Shown: in pieces, positions 62,601 through 64,000 of the stretch
Layout: each line of letters begins with the position of its first letter
Position numbering within the stretch: position 1 is the stretch's first letter
Source of the DNA: Adiantum capillus-veneris
Lineage: Eukaryota; Streptophyta; Polypodiopsida; Polypodiales; Pteridaceae
Length of the DNA: 64,000 bases
NCBI GenBank assembly: GCA_014529385.2
Contig: CM043944.1
Coordinates: 87,261,884 to 87,325,883, forward strand
Direction: 5' to 3'
Notes under the pieces: model-generated
Told to the model about the DNA's origin: nothing
What the model saw: the letters and a program-made list of their open reading frames with translations, nothing else
Databases searched by the model: none
Position numbers and translations under genes: made by a program

Positions 62601-63651
62601 AGCAACTACTCATCAAAATGGTAGTCATGAAGCACGAAATGATCAAGAAAGACGAGTTGATTCTAGAGTAGTGAAAGCAAGTGCAAATCAAGCTTTGAAG
62701 TAAATTCATCTAGCTCAGACCACTTTGTGAATGAAGCCATATCACTGGTTAAAAAGAAGGAAAGGGTGGGAAGCATCAATAACGAAAGAAGGATTGGCAC
62801 GCCTCCCCTAGGTTGGGATAGAAAGACATTGCAAAGGAAATAAAGGATGACTACCTTGTCGACACAGATGTTCTCACAGAACAACTTCACAGGGTAGTCC
62901 TGTTTGTAGACCTGAAGACCTCTTCTCCCTCATATTAAAAAGGAACGCACGGAAAGGTCTCATTTATGAATAGATTTGACAAAAGTAGCAGTAATGAAGC
63001 AGAAAAAGTCACTGCAAGAAACAAAGGTATGGATAGCAAATGAGCTGATACCACTACAACTTAAAAATAAACTAGCAAGATTTTCCAGACGGAAAGAAGC
63101 AAGGAAGAAGGGCAATGGGCAGTCTATAAAGAGGACTCAGGCAATCAGTGGAGAATTTTGCACCCCACTCTCCAAGGAGTGAGCACATGCCCTATCTAGA
63201 TTAAGTACTTTTCACTTTATATATTGAAACCTCATTTCAAATATACCTCTGAGGAGGTTCTTCAAAGCATTGTTATTTTTTATTTTGCACTTTTTCCCCT
63301 GTATGGAATGGATAGCCAGAGTGGATTGTAACAAAGATGTATCTCATCTGTCCTACGGGTCGACTTTGTCCAAGGGACGTTAAAATAACTCTCTTGCTTT
63401 CCTTCTCTCACAAAAAACATGCACCCTAACACTTACCACGTTTCTGCCATGGCTGAAAACTTGGATATTTCACTGGCACTTATTAAAGGTTTTCTGTGCC
63501 CAGAAGCTTCTTGCGTGACATTGTGAGCAGGTTGGTGATGGTGAGGAGGATGGGCTGGCGTTGATGAGGAGCTGATGGTGCAGAGAGCCGCGCGTCTAAG
63601 GTGTCGATATGTATGTCGGAGCGATCCATCTTTCAGAGTTGCTCGCAGCAT
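2156..63651 (-). CDS. COQ3: COQ3, mitochondrial ubiquinone O-methyltransferase, seven exons, 3' end outside window
   Basis: COQ3 (UbiG family) carries out both SAM-dependent O-methylations in ubiquinone synthesis at the mitochondrial inner membrane. Exons join as 63651-63437, 21571-21482, 21366-21288, 21167-21090, 2599-2551, 2473-2421 and 2305-2156: 714 nt, 238 codons, with no stop or frame conflict and GT-AG at every junction. Residues 1-55 are Arg/Ser/His-rich with few acids, as in a mitochondrial presequence. [18 protein letters not shown] (62-79) is the family signature. SAM motif I is LDVGCGGG (117-124), the motif II acid is D141 in VVGID, and [13 protein letters not shown] (181-193) and LSTINRS are later motifs. 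The start is the first in-frame ATG after an upstream in-frame stop near 63765. Introns are 41,865, 115, 120, 18,490, 77 and 115 bp. The C-terminal roughly 75 residues are not in the window. Identification is strong; splice edges are inferred. Confidence 0.93.
2421..2473 (-). CDS. COQ3: COQ3 exon 6
   Basis: 53 nt. The acceptor TGCAACAG|AT gives [10 protein letters not shown] then FDAVISLE. This choice gives exactly the residue spacing between the C-T-motif and FDAV of known COQ3. Two neighbouring AG sites give products that are longer or shorter by several residues. The donor is GAG|GTAATC. Confidence 0.85.
2551..2599 (-). CDS. COQ3: COQ3 exon 5
   Basis: 49 nt. Acceptor CTTGCAG|CTC, donor TTCTG|GTGTGA. 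Encodes [16 protein letters not shown], matching the family segment DPVT-TIEY-C-T that follows the motif II region. It lies 18.5 kb from exon 4. Confidence 0.88.
2600..3059. other. Unassigned intron sequence
   Basis: AT-rich intronic sequence just upstream of exon 5. No repeat or coding similarity was recognised. The polypyrimidine stretch and acceptor of exon 5 lie at its left end. Confidence 0.4.
3209..3235 (+). repeat. Poly(C) run of 27 bases
   Basis: Uninterrupted C tract within a proline-coding stretch of LINE copy A. Runs this long are prone to length errors in sequencing. Confidence 0.8.
3595..4640 (+). pseudogene. LINE A ORF1 remnant (DUF4283-like, CCHC, C-terminal domain)
   Basis: RNA-binding ORF1 protein of a plant [24 protein letters not shown] and [20 protein letters not shown] (about 3607-3735) resemble the DUF4283-type N-terminal domain. 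CFICRQMGH near 3870 is a CCHC zinc knuckle, interrupted just after the His. [17 protein letters not shown] and the following region to 4640 match the C-terminal part of ORF1 in the 5530 copy, ending near SDADYSPF. The Pro-rich linker after the knuckle is missing relative to that copy. Several frame changes are present. Confidence 0.6.
4645..5366 (+). pseudogene. LINE A ORF2 endonuclease remnant
   Basis: Starts with [13 protein letters not shown], the N-terminal beta strand of an APE-type LINE endonuclease, then [15 protein letters not shown]. Further fragments [20 protein letters not shown] and FSDH are scattered over different frames. Truncated before the reverse transcriptase. Confidence 0.65.
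5367..5527 (+). repeat. Truncated LTR (5' 160 bp) of the P/E/J family
   Basis: Begins TGTCACAAACT and continues through GGCCGAGGGGCCTAAACCC, CCTACCAACTTAT, CCCCGTCCGAT and AAGTGACATAAAGG, matching the start of the LTRs at 26690-27352 (reverse complement there). The remaining 450 or so bases of that LTR are absent and the next LINE begins at once. Confidence 0.7.
5548..6861 (+). pseudogene. LINE B ORF1 (CCHC, Pro-rich, C-terminal domain)
   Basis: [20 protein letters not shown] at about 5600-5645 is a complete CX2CX4HX4C zinc knuckle. It is followed by a Gln-rich and then strongly Pro/Ser-rich linker (about 5880-6080). The C-terminal domain [19 protein letters not shown] through [14 protein letters not shown] runs from about 6240 to 6530 and is repeated in part by a 118-bp tandem duplication. 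The N-terminal domain seen in copy A is not present, so this copy may be 5'-truncated at 5530. Confidence 0.65.
6457..6692 (+). repeat. 118-bp tandem duplication in LINE B ORF1
   Basis: 6457-6574 and 6575-6692 are nearly identical (ACACATGTCCTAGAGTTCTC start in both). 118 is not a multiple of three, so the second unit shifts the frame. Confidence 0.9.
6908..8353 (-). repeat. C1 3' LTR (1,446 bp)
   Basis: In plus-strand orientation it starts TGAAACCGGCCTG and ends CTCGTGACA. It retains about 349 bp (near 7372-7721) that the other LTR lacks. Confidence 0.92.
8354..8367 (-). promoter_or_regulatory. C1 polypurine tract
   Basis: Minus strand TTTCAAGAGGGGGGTA ends at the 3' LTR edge. The same purine tract (AAGAGGGGGGTA) borders the 3' LTR of elements Y and Z. 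Confidence 0.75.
8368..8927. other. C1 3' non-coding region
   Basis: Between the integrase stop and the polypurine tract. It holds short imperfect direct repeats around GTATTCAACACCT and CGACACATGTA (8420-8520) and recurrent CAAAGTGACAA / CAAACTGACAA words. No gene was recognised. Confidence 0.5.
8928..10368 (-). pseudogene. C1 integrase with chromodomain
   Basis: Inserts the cDNA into chromosomes. In the 464-residue open stretch from 10322: HHCC zinc site H37, H44, C74, C77; catalytic Asp107 (MDFIFD), Asp168 (SDCD) and Glu204 (GQSE) with 35 residues between the last two, the DD35E spacing. The GPF and HNAFHVSLL motifs follow. The C-terminus [20 protein letters not shown] (about 9050) is a chromodomain, defining a chromovirus. 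It is the downstream part of one polyprotein: an in-frame TAG at 10366-10368 separates it from the RNase H, and the ATG at 10322 is only internal. Confidence 0.9.
10365..10730 (-). pseudogene. C1 RNase H
   Basis: Degrades the RNA strand of the hybrid. [20 protein letters not shown] then [10 protein letters not shown] and [14 protein letters not shown] are the RT-connected RNase H motifs of Ty3 elements, ending [10 protein letters not shown]. It is out of frame with the upstream RT because of a 1-bp deletion near 10727, and it ends at a TAG codon. Confidence 0.88.
10724..13516 (-). pseudogene. C1 gag, protease and reverse transcriptase
   Basis: 930-residue open stretch. Capsid-like gag spans about 125-290 ([20 protein letters not shown]). 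The zinc knuckle [14 protein letters not shown] is at about 364-377. The protease has [16 protein letters not shown] at about 431-446, with Pro where Asp-Ser/Thr-Gly is usual. The reverse transcriptase spans about 640-830 with [23 protein letters not shown] and the catalytic FFDD near 774. It ends in a frameshift at the start of RNase H. The true start lies upstream, past three stops. Confidence 0.9.
13517..13960 (-). pseudogene. C1 gag N-terminus with stops
   Basis: In frame with the main stretch. Starts [17 protein letters not shown] at 13960, about 107 bases from the 5' LTR. Stops near 13904, 13650, 13565 and 13517 interrupt it. The low-complexity Pro/Gln content is usual for the region ahead of capsid. 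Confidence 0.75.
14050..14067 (-). promoter_or_regulatory. C1 primer binding site
   Basis: Directly abutting the 5' LTR the minus strand reads TGGTTCCATCGACGGG. TGG pairs with a tRNA CCA end. It is not the initiator-Met site (TGGTATCAGAGC) found in elements P, E and Y. The tRNA was not identified. Confidence 0.55.
14068..15153 (-). repeat. C1 5' LTR (1,086 bp)
   Basis: Same ends as the 3' LTR (TGAAACCGG in plus orientation, GGTGACA). A deletion next to CCCCGAAC at about 14540 accounts for the shorter length. Confidence 0.92.
17941..18064 (+). repeat. 62-bp tandem duplication in LINE B ORF2
   Basis: TGTGCATCTGGCGCACTGAT begins both units (17941 and 18003). They are identical by eye. The length breaks the reading frame after the reverse transcriptase core. 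Confidence 0.92.
18754..19461 (+). repeat. 354-bp tandem duplication in LINE B ORF2
   Basis: Units 18754-19107 and 19108-19461 both begin GCACTCAGAGAGGTCACTTG and differ at only a few positions. 354 is a multiple of three, so the frame is kept and the protein repeats 118 residues. Confidence 0.92.
20606..21089 (+). pseudogene. Gypsy gag remnant between LINE B and COQ3 exon 4
   Basis: After the LINE poly(A) the plus strand at about 20840-20960 reads [20 protein letters not shown] and QFWCTLL, clearly related to the C1 capsid segment ([20 protein letters not shown]). It is a short degenerate gag fragment. The rest of the interval up to the exon 4 donor shows nothing else. Confidence 0.6.
21090..21167 (-). 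CDS. COQ3: COQ3 exon 4 (SAM motif II acid)
   Basis: 78 nt, phase 0 at both ends. Acceptor GTATCAG|CCT, donor CATGCT|GTAAGT. Encodes [20 protein letters not shown] then IASAHA. The Asp of VVGID is expected to contact the SAM ribose. Confidence 0.93.
21288..21366 (-). CDS. COQ3: COQ3 exon 3 (SAM motif I)
   Basis: 79 nt. Acceptor TACTTTCAG|GAAAG. Encodes [14 protein letters not shown] followed by [12 protein letters not shown], the glycine-rich SAM-binding loop. The donor read here is GAG|GTGGTA. A better-looking donor, GA|GTGAGG, lies 7 bases upstream but would break the reading into exon 4. Confidence 0.92.
21482..21571 (-). CDS. COQ3: COQ3 exon 2
   Basis: 90 nt. Acceptor TTGATAG|G. It completes Trp72 and continues [17 protein letters not shown], then IRSALCRHF, both highly conserved in COQ3. 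The donor is TTCAA|GTATAT. The Lys102 codon is split AA|G with exon 3. Confidence 0.92.
21573..22400. other. Unassigned sequence at the 3' end of COQ3 intron 1
   Basis: A/T-rich intronic sequence directly upstream of exon 2, with no coding similarity recognised. It may include the branch point and original short-intron sequence. Confidence 0.4.
22400..22745 (+). pseudogene. Gypsy integrase core remnant
   Basis: Plus-strand fragments [20 protein letters not shown] and [11 protein letters not shown] match the Asp-to-Glu part of the C1 integrase core ([30 protein letters not shown]). Stops and frameshifts are frequent. No flanking LTR was recognised. Confidence 0.65.
22746..23564. other. Unassigned; short inverted repeat
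   Basis: Contains CTTTCCATGCATG near 22903 and its inverse CATGCATGGAAAG near 22991, enclosing about 80 bp, possibly a tiny MITE-like unit. No coding sequence was recognised. Confidence 0.3.
23565..23936. repeat. 186-bp tandem duplication
   Basis: Units 23565-23750 and 23751-23936 share ATTCCCCT-ATGATGCATCC and CCCATTTAAACACAATATAG with a handful of differences. Non-coding. Confidence 0.9.
24262..24420 (+). pseudogene. Primer site and gag start of an L/M-family element
   Basis: CGTATTAGAGCTTC near 24264 is a decayed initiator-Met primer site. It is followed by a leader and [12 protein letters not shown] starting at about 24325. The same leader and gag start occur in opposite orientation at 61690-61962 in element M. 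The gag frame breaks within 20 codons. Confidence 0.5.
24540..25470. other. LTR-like, TATA-containing sequence
   Basis: CTATATAAGGAGCC at about 24770 followed by CATTCATTCAATCAAATCAAT looks like a promoter and leader of an LTR. No second copy lies in the window, so a solo LTR is only a guess. The remainder to 25470 shows no recognisable gene. Confidence 0.3.
25480..26147 (+). pseudogene. Element G gag, first part
   Basis: An acidic Pro-rich stretch (about 25500-25780) is followed by [19 protein letters not shown] and LASS, then [14 protein letters not shown] and [13 protein letters not shown] (about 25920-26147), a typical Ty3/gypsy capsid N-terminal half. It is broken by stops and then interrupted by the inverted-repeat element. 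It resumes at about 29910. Confidence 0.65.
26450..26532. repeat. 33-bp near-perfect inverted repeat (hairpin)
   Basis: Arms CTCTTACACGCACGCTTTTT... (26450-26482) and the inverse at 26499-26532 match at nearly every base around a 16-base loop. RNA or single-stranded DNA from either strand could fold here. Confidence 0.85.
26690..27352 (-). repeat. P 3' LTR
   Basis: 663 bp, starting TGTCACAAGGCGGGCACCAC and ending TTTATGACA in plus orientation. Contains the GGCCAAGGGCCTTTAAATAT promoter-like stretch in minus orientation. Confidence 0.88.
27475..27700. repeat. 34-bp tandem repeat, about 6.7 copies
   Basis: Units starting at 27475, 27509, 27543, 27577, 27611, 27645 and 27679 each begin AAGGAGTTAGCTTCTCCTTT (one unit AAGAAG). 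Each unit contains a small palindrome AAGGAG...CTCCTT. It is a satellite-like block inside element P and is shortened in element J. Confidence 0.95.
28014..28225. repeat. 53-bp tandem repeat, four copies
   Basis: Units start TACAAC at 28014, 28066, 28120 and 28173 and share CGCTCCCCAGGCATCGGCCT and a terminal GGAGGTT or CGAGGTT. The half-sites AACGA/TCGTT make each unit partly palindromic. Related units, inverted, occur in element E (60290-60400). Confidence 0.9.
28640..28900 (-). pseudogene. P gag remnant
   Basis: The minus strand contains a capsid fragment with [18 protein letters not shown] and [13 protein letters not shown], matching J ([31 protein letters not shown]) and E gag. It is short and frame-broken. 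Confidence 0.6.
29088..29700 (-). repeat. P 5' LTR
   Basis: About 613 bp, matching 26690-27352 with a short internal deletion. Ends GTGAACA where TGACA is expected. The primer site abuts it with a one-base spacer. Confidence 0.85.
29900..30970 (+). pseudogene. Element G gag-protease, second part
   Basis: Continues G gag: [37 protein letters not shown], a Gln/Ser-rich linker, and the knuckle [13 protein letters not shown] (CX2CX3HX4C) near 30480. An aspartic-protease-like segment [20 protein letters not shown] (about 30745) has DGR instead of DSG, and [10 protein letters not shown] follows. Truncated at 30975 by the LTR of N. Confidence 0.65.
30976..31975 (-). mobile_element. Chromovirus N: 3' LTR and chromodomain end
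   Basis: The LTR occupies 30976-31708 (TGTTATGAGCATG ... CCGTGACA). To its right lie a purine tract and then the minus-strand end of an integrase: [31 protein letters not shown], a clear chromodomain with the WKGY and TWEP signature, ending before a stop. The rest of the element is missing at 31975, where a different chromovirus begins. Confidence 0.75.
31461..31782 (-). repeat. About 180-bp duplication across N LTR end and purine tract
   Basis: The segment from CTTCTTCAAGCTC through the LTR end, CCTCATCT-GC-ACGAGTTCCAC and GGCTTCGATGGATA is present twice (about 31461-31629 and 31643-31782). Confidence 0.85.
32101..32573 (+). repeat. H 5' LTR
   Basis: 473 bp, TGTAGCAGGC to GCGCTACA. It lacks about 60 bp near the 3' third that the other LTR has. 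No clear primer site follows it. Confidence 0.9.
32914..34721 (+). pseudogene. H gag polyprotein
   Basis: The capsid part spans 32914-33594 ([47 protein letters not shown]). After stops and a frame change, a coiled Glu/Lys segment leads to knuckles [14 protein letters not shown] (about 33962) and [14 protein letters not shown] (about 34280), both CX2CX4HX4C. A third, [15 protein letters not shown], lacks the last Cys. A Ser/Pro-rich tail follows. A 61-bp tandem duplication shifts the frame before the protease. Confidence 0.8.
34601..34722 (+). repeat. 61-bp tandem duplication in H
   Basis: AACACGTTCAACTCCCCCAC begins both units (34601, 34662). The units differ at two or three bases. The length accounts exactly for the frame difference between gag and protease here. 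Confidence 0.92.
34870..35787 (+). pseudogene. H aspartic protease region
   Basis: [20 protein letters not shown] (about 35065-35125) is a retropepsin-type active site with D-G-G-S, as in several plant non-chromovirus Ty3 groups. After a TAG near 35245, [20 protein letters not shown] is the ILG-like flap-distal motif. The region continues open to 35787 without RT motifs. This protease type differs from those of C1, Y and Z. Confidence 0.75.
36388..36923 (+). repeat. H 3' LTR
   Basis: 536 bp with the same ends as the 5' LTR. Followed directly by CATAT and C2 integrase sequence. Confidence 0.9.
39205..39780 (-). repeat. About 298-bp duplication across J LTR end and purine tract
   Basis: The LTR end with GTGACATCCCCC-TTCTTGAAAGAAAG occurs at 39351 and again at 39649, with the preceding GGGTTTAGGC-CCTC-GCCGGGAT and following CGATTAC, CTCAAGTTAGCT. 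The two units differ at many positions, so the duplication is not recent. Confidence 0.8.
40265..40780 (-). repeat. About 260-bp tandem duplication in J
   Basis: AACACTTTTCAAACATTCAA starts both units (about 40275 and 40538). Both run through CACTGAAACCAATATTAAAA to GGATCAC-AAACAATTTCTC. Very few differences by eye. Confidence 0.9.
41206..41545 (+). pseudogene. Fragment K: C1-like gag knuckle and protease
   Basis: Plus strand, opposite to neighbours. [18 protein letters not shown] is a CCHC knuckle followed by [16 protein letters not shown], almost identical to C1 gag. Then, frame-shifted, [13 protein letters not shown] and LAIKLGI are the protease start. Flanked by unrelated element ends, so it arrived by rearrangement. 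Confidence 0.75.
42538..42600 (+). repeat. (CT)n microsatellite, left of LINE Q
   Basis: About 63 bp of pure CT. The same tract continues on the other side of LINE Q at 44544-44630, about 87 bp. In E's 3' LTR the corresponding site is a short CT run (60787-60800). Confidence 0.95.
42604..44046 (+). pseudogene. LINE Q reverse transcriptase, one premature stop
   Basis: [20 protein letters not shown] is RT motif [15 protein letters not shown] carries the catalytic Asp pair. [13 protein letters not shown] and TYLGVVFSG are the following RT motifs, then a connection/thumb region with [24 protein letters not shown] at 43696-43698 interrupts; the same frame continues to 44046 and contains a zinc-binding [19 protein letters not shown]. 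The N-terminal endonuclease is lost by truncation. Otherwise the frame is well kept, so this insertion is probably fairly young. Confidence 0.88.
44047..44543 (+). other. LINE Q 3' region
   Basis: An overlapping Arg-rich frame continues to 44351 ([20 protein letters not shown]) and may be the true C-terminus after a frameshift. The 3' UTR follows with TCATTATGTCATTTTGTCAT words, ending just before the CT tract. Confidence 0.5.
44544..44630 (+). repeat. (CT)n microsatellite, right of LINE Q
   Basis: About 87 bp of CT continuing into the second part of E's 5' LTR (GTTGAAGCAATATAAAGAAA onward). Confidence 0.95.
44631..44852 (+). repeat. E 5' LTR, distal part
   Basis: Matches 60830-61034 of the 3' LTR. 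Ends CCCATTACA, with the primer site one base further on. Confidence 0.8.
44922..45556 (+). pseudogene. E gag N-terminus with 293-bp tandem duplication
   Basis: Begins [17 protein letters not shown] at 44922. The segment [20 protein letters not shown] to the Pro-rich [15 protein letters not shown] is present twice (44968-45260 and 45261-45553). The first unit carries a TGA. The gag is cut at 45556 by the LTR of Y and resumes at 58825. Confidence 0.75.
45815..46307 (-). repeat. Z 3' LTR
   Basis: 493 bp. Beyond it, the LTR end plus purine-tract segment is duplicated: a second GAGTTGTGACA ends at 46619, giving a repeat of about 312 bp (46095-46700). Confidence 0.85.
46095..46700 (-). repeat. 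About 312-bp duplication across Z LTR end and purine tract
   Basis: Both units contain TTGCGTAGAATCCAGCC, AAACGCGCCGCTTTTTCC, GAGTTGTGACA, CCTCTTGAAAG and GATTACGCCTGCAAAACA. The second purine tract has lost its G run (TTGCCTCTTG), so the first one is the better functional candidate. Confidence 0.85.
47200..48664 (-). pseudogene. Z integrase with chromodomain
   Basis: [14 protein letters not shown] (zinc site), then [20 protein letters not shown] and [20 protein letters not shown] (47900-48160). A frame-broken GPF region follows, and the chromodomain end near 47230-47400. A 136-bp tandem duplication (47641-47776 and 47777-47912) lies inside. Confidence 0.8.
47641..47912 (-). repeat. 136-bp tandem duplication in Z integrase
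   Basis: CGATGGCGATCTGCTGCCTT starts both units (47641, 47777), with almost no differences. 136 is not a multiple of three. Confidence 0.92.
48480..49040 (-). pseudogene. Z RNase H and zinc-site start of integrase
   Basis: [40 protein letters not shown] and [13 protein letters not shown] are RNase H and tether motifs. The frame then enters the integrase N-terminus and is shifted. Confidence 0.8.
49244..49741 (-). pseudogene. Z reverse transcriptase
   Basis: [29 protein letters not shown] and the catalytic [15 protein letters not shown], then [18 protein letters not shown]. The 5' part of the RT lies upstream (49742-49918) in broken frames. Confidence 0.85.
49919..51103 (-). pseudogene. Z gag C-terminus, zinc knuckle and protease
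   Basis: [17 protein letters not shown] is a CCHC knuckle near 50830. [20 protein letters not shown] is the protease active site with D-G-G. After a stop at 50522 the frame continues with [20 protein letters not shown] and the linker [10 protein letters not shown] before RT. Confidence 0.82.
51104..52289 (-). pseudogene. Z gag N-terminal half
   Basis: Start [17 protein letters not shown] at 52289. Then [30 protein letters not shown], a (GAA)n-encoded acidic run near 51770, a Lys/Ser-rich segment [18 protein letters not shown], and the capsid start [16 protein letters not shown]. Multiple frameshifts and stops. Confidence 0.75.
52354..52841 (-). repeat. Z 5' LTR
   Basis: 488 bp, TGTAACAAACTTGG to GAGTTGTGACA in plus orientation. 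Confidence 0.88.
52842..53002 (-). repeat. Y 3' LTR, part right of Z
   Basis: Matches 58672-58824 of Y's 5' LTR (GTTGTCCGTACGGC-TGCCA onward) and ends CTTTGTGACA next to purine tract TACCCTCCTCTTGAAAG. The left part of the same LTR is 45557-45814. Confidence 0.82.
53463..54963 (-). pseudogene. Y integrase with chromodomain
   Basis: [14 protein letters not shown] (zinc site end), [20 protein letters not shown] (first Asp), [20 protein letters not shown] (second Asp), then after frameshifts [40 protein letters not shown] and HNAFHVSLL follow, and [20 protein letters not shown] is the chromodomain, ending at 53463. One of the better-preserved integrase C-termini in the window. Confidence 0.85.
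55082..55807 (-). pseudogene. Y reverse transcriptase and RNase H
   Basis: [20 protein letters not shown] and [15 protein letters not shown] (catalytic FFDD) near 55690, [12 protein letters not shown], then after a stop [20 protein letters not shown] and [20 protein letters not shown] of RNase H. RNase H ends in a broken frame towards 54963. Confidence 0.85.
55975..57145 (-). pseudogene. Y gag C-terminus, knuckle and protease linker
   Basis: [20 protein letters not shown] ends the capsid. A frame-broken knuckle near 56760 and protease start follow. [40 protein letters not shown] and [11 protein letters not shown] lead to RT. Confidence 0.75.
57277..58217 (-). pseudogene. Y gag N-terminal half
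   Basis: Start [19 protein letters not shown] at 58217. After a stop and a frame change, a 243-residue open stretch (58008-57277) contains [17 protein letters not shown], a Lys-rich then Ser-rich low-complexity segment, [15 protein letters not shown] and the capsid [20 protein letters not shown] to SFLKGNA. Confidence 0.82.
58283..58824 (-). repeat. Y 5' LTR
   Basis: About 542 bp starting TGTAACAAACTTGG. The right end (CAGTTTGAGCC) is decayed relative to CACTTTGTGACA. The primer site is one base to the left. Confidence 0.8.
58825..59800 (+). pseudogene. E gag capsid and protease start
   Basis: [20 protein letters not shown] opens the capsid. [35 protein letters not shown] and [20 protein letters not shown] follow with stops and shifts. 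Near 59660-59780, [20 protein letters not shown] and [10 protein letters not shown] are the protease region with D-P-G, the same unusual triad as C1. Confidence 0.75.
60060..60403 (+). other. E internal non-coding repeats
   Basis: Inverse of the P and J interior (GTTTGAGAAA, GTTTTAAATATG, CGTTTTGTTGTATG, CGTTTAGTTGTATG). Polymerase and integrase are absent between the protease start and the 3' LTR, so E is itself gag-only or internally deleted. Confidence 0.6.
60404..61034 (+). repeat. E 3' LTR
   Basis: Contains GGGCCTAAACC, a CA run (60564-60573), a CT run (60787-60800), GTTGAAGCAATATAAAGAAG and ends TTCACGTTACA. The left edge is approximate. Confidence 0.7.
61040..61860 (-). pseudogene. 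M gag N-terminal half
   Basis: The start region near 61860 reads MDSDRESD. Then [40 protein letters not shown] and [18 protein letters not shown] of the capsid, and [20 protein letters not shown]. Stops and shifts between the pieces. A 90-100-bp local duplication carrying ATCAGAATCCATGGCG and TTGTCAAAGTCTGACC (about 61620-61930) repeats the leader. Confidence 0.7.
61966..62458 (-). repeat. M 5' LTR
   Basis: About 493 bp, starting TGACGGGCTTGCC. It shares with the Y/Z LTRs the words CCCCAAAG, TTTGTATTAGTC and AGTACAAG and an end CACTTTGTGAGA. The primer site lies three bases to the left. Confidence 0.65.
62459..63436. other. Unassigned sequence at the 5' end of COQ3 intron 1
   Basis: Contains a 12-base C run (62551-62562). 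No transposon or gene similarity was recognised. This may be the original beginning of the intron; any splicing or intronic regulatory signals close to exon 1 would be here. Confidence 0.4.
63437..63651 (-). CDS. COQ3: COQ3 exon 1 (start codon, transit peptide)
   Basis: Encodes residues 1-71 plus two bases of Trp72. It begins [20 protein letters not shown], an amphipathic Arg-rich mitochondrial-type N-terminus, passes through a His/Pro-rich linker, and ends [11 protein letters not shown]. The donor is ACGTG|GTAAGT, a perfect plant consensus. The split TG|G codon is completed exactly by exon 2. Confidence 0.9.
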
Positions 63652-64000
63652 CGGTGATAGCTTTATGTTTGCAAGCTCGCAGCTTACAACGGTACTAAAC
63701 GTATTCCTAAAGCTAGTGAGGTTGCCACAATCGTCATATACTTTTGGGAAAATTACGAAAATACCCTTCTAATTTGTGGAAATTCTCAAAATACCCTTGT
63801 ATCTATTTTGGTTGTATTGTTCAAGATTTTCTGTTCTTTATTCCTTTTAGACAATTGAGATCCATTTTCGAGTGCTTAGCATGTAATTTGTCACAAATTA
63901 CCTTTGGAAAAAGGCAATTACATCTAAAAATAATGAAACAATTCATCTCGAAAGCCTACATAACGAACTCAAATTCTAGTTTTAGCATCTTATACGATAG
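63652..64000 (-). promoter_or_regulatory. Region upstream of COQ3; possible uORF
   Basis: This is the sequence 5' of the COQ3 start. A 17-codon upstream ORF (63737-63684, minus) would precede the main start if transcription begins above it. The A/T-rich AAGTATATGA around 63733-63742 overlaps that ATG and is only a weak TATA candidate. No firm promoter element is called. Confidence 0.3.

Larger units (their letters stand above)
21572..63436 (-). other. COQ3: COQ3 intron 1, 41,865 bp
   Basis: Phase-2 intron splitting a Trp codon between exon 1 (donor GTAAGT at 63436) and exon 2 (acceptor GATAG ending at 21572). It contains LTR retrotransposons in both orientations, one LINE and one inverted-repeat DNA element, in nests up to four deep. 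The two sides are joined by exact codon phase and by family-conserved protein sequence. Confidence 0.88.

Noticed and set aside
62459-63436. Lys-rich open frame at 62976-63182 as a small gene
   Set aside because: No recognisable domain and it lies within intron 1; composition alone is not evidence.
1-64000. tRNA or rRNA genes
   Set aside because: tRNA-like matches such as TGGTATCAGAGC are retrotransposon primer sites next to LTRs; no cloverleaf or rRNA segment was recognised.

Overview
This window is nuclear DNA of a land plant with a large, transposon-swollen genome. The repeats are plant-type LTR retrotransposons (mostly Ty3/gypsy chromoviruses primed by initiator Met-tRNA), plant-type LINEs and MITE-like DNA elements. 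The one host gene found has very long introns. A fern or gymnosperm-like genome would fit best and I lean towards fern, but this is inference and the species cannot be fixed from the sequence.

The only host gene I can support is COQ3, the mitochondrial O-methyltransferase of ubiquinone synthesis, on the minus strand. Seven short exons, invisible as ordinary ORFs, splice in phase into 238 codons with the transit-peptide region and all core SAM-methyltransferase motifs: exon 1 at 63651-63437, exon 2 at 21571-21482, exon 3 at 21366-21288, exon 4 at 21167-21090, exon 5 at 2599-2551, exon 6 at 2473-2421 and exon 7 at 2305-2156. Intron 1 is 41,865 bp and intron 4 is 18,490 bp; the others are 77-120 bp. 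The last roughly 75 codons are not found and probably lie left of base 1.

Almost everything else is transposon debris inside these introns. Intron 4 (2600-21089) holds two LINE copies of one family. The second (5530-20605, ending in poly(A)) was split by a hAT-like MITE with an 8-bp target duplication. That MITE was in turn split by an 8.2-kb chromovirus, C1, with a perfect GGACG duplication. Intron 1 (21572-63436) holds, in order: decayed gypsy fragments; gag-pro remnant G split by a TACGTAC-rich inverted-repeat element carrying non-autonomous LTR element P; the tail of chromovirus N; chromovirus C2 split by gag-protease element H (perfect CATAT duplication); element J; a gag fragment K; and a deep nest. 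In the nest, L/M is split by E. E carries LINE Q in the CT tract of its LTR and chromovirus Y in its gag. Y carries chromovirus Z in its LTR.

No transposon here has a fully open reading frame; all are annotated as decayed copies. Short tandem duplications of 60-350 bp are unusually common, and three of them span the junction between polypurine tract and LTR in different families.
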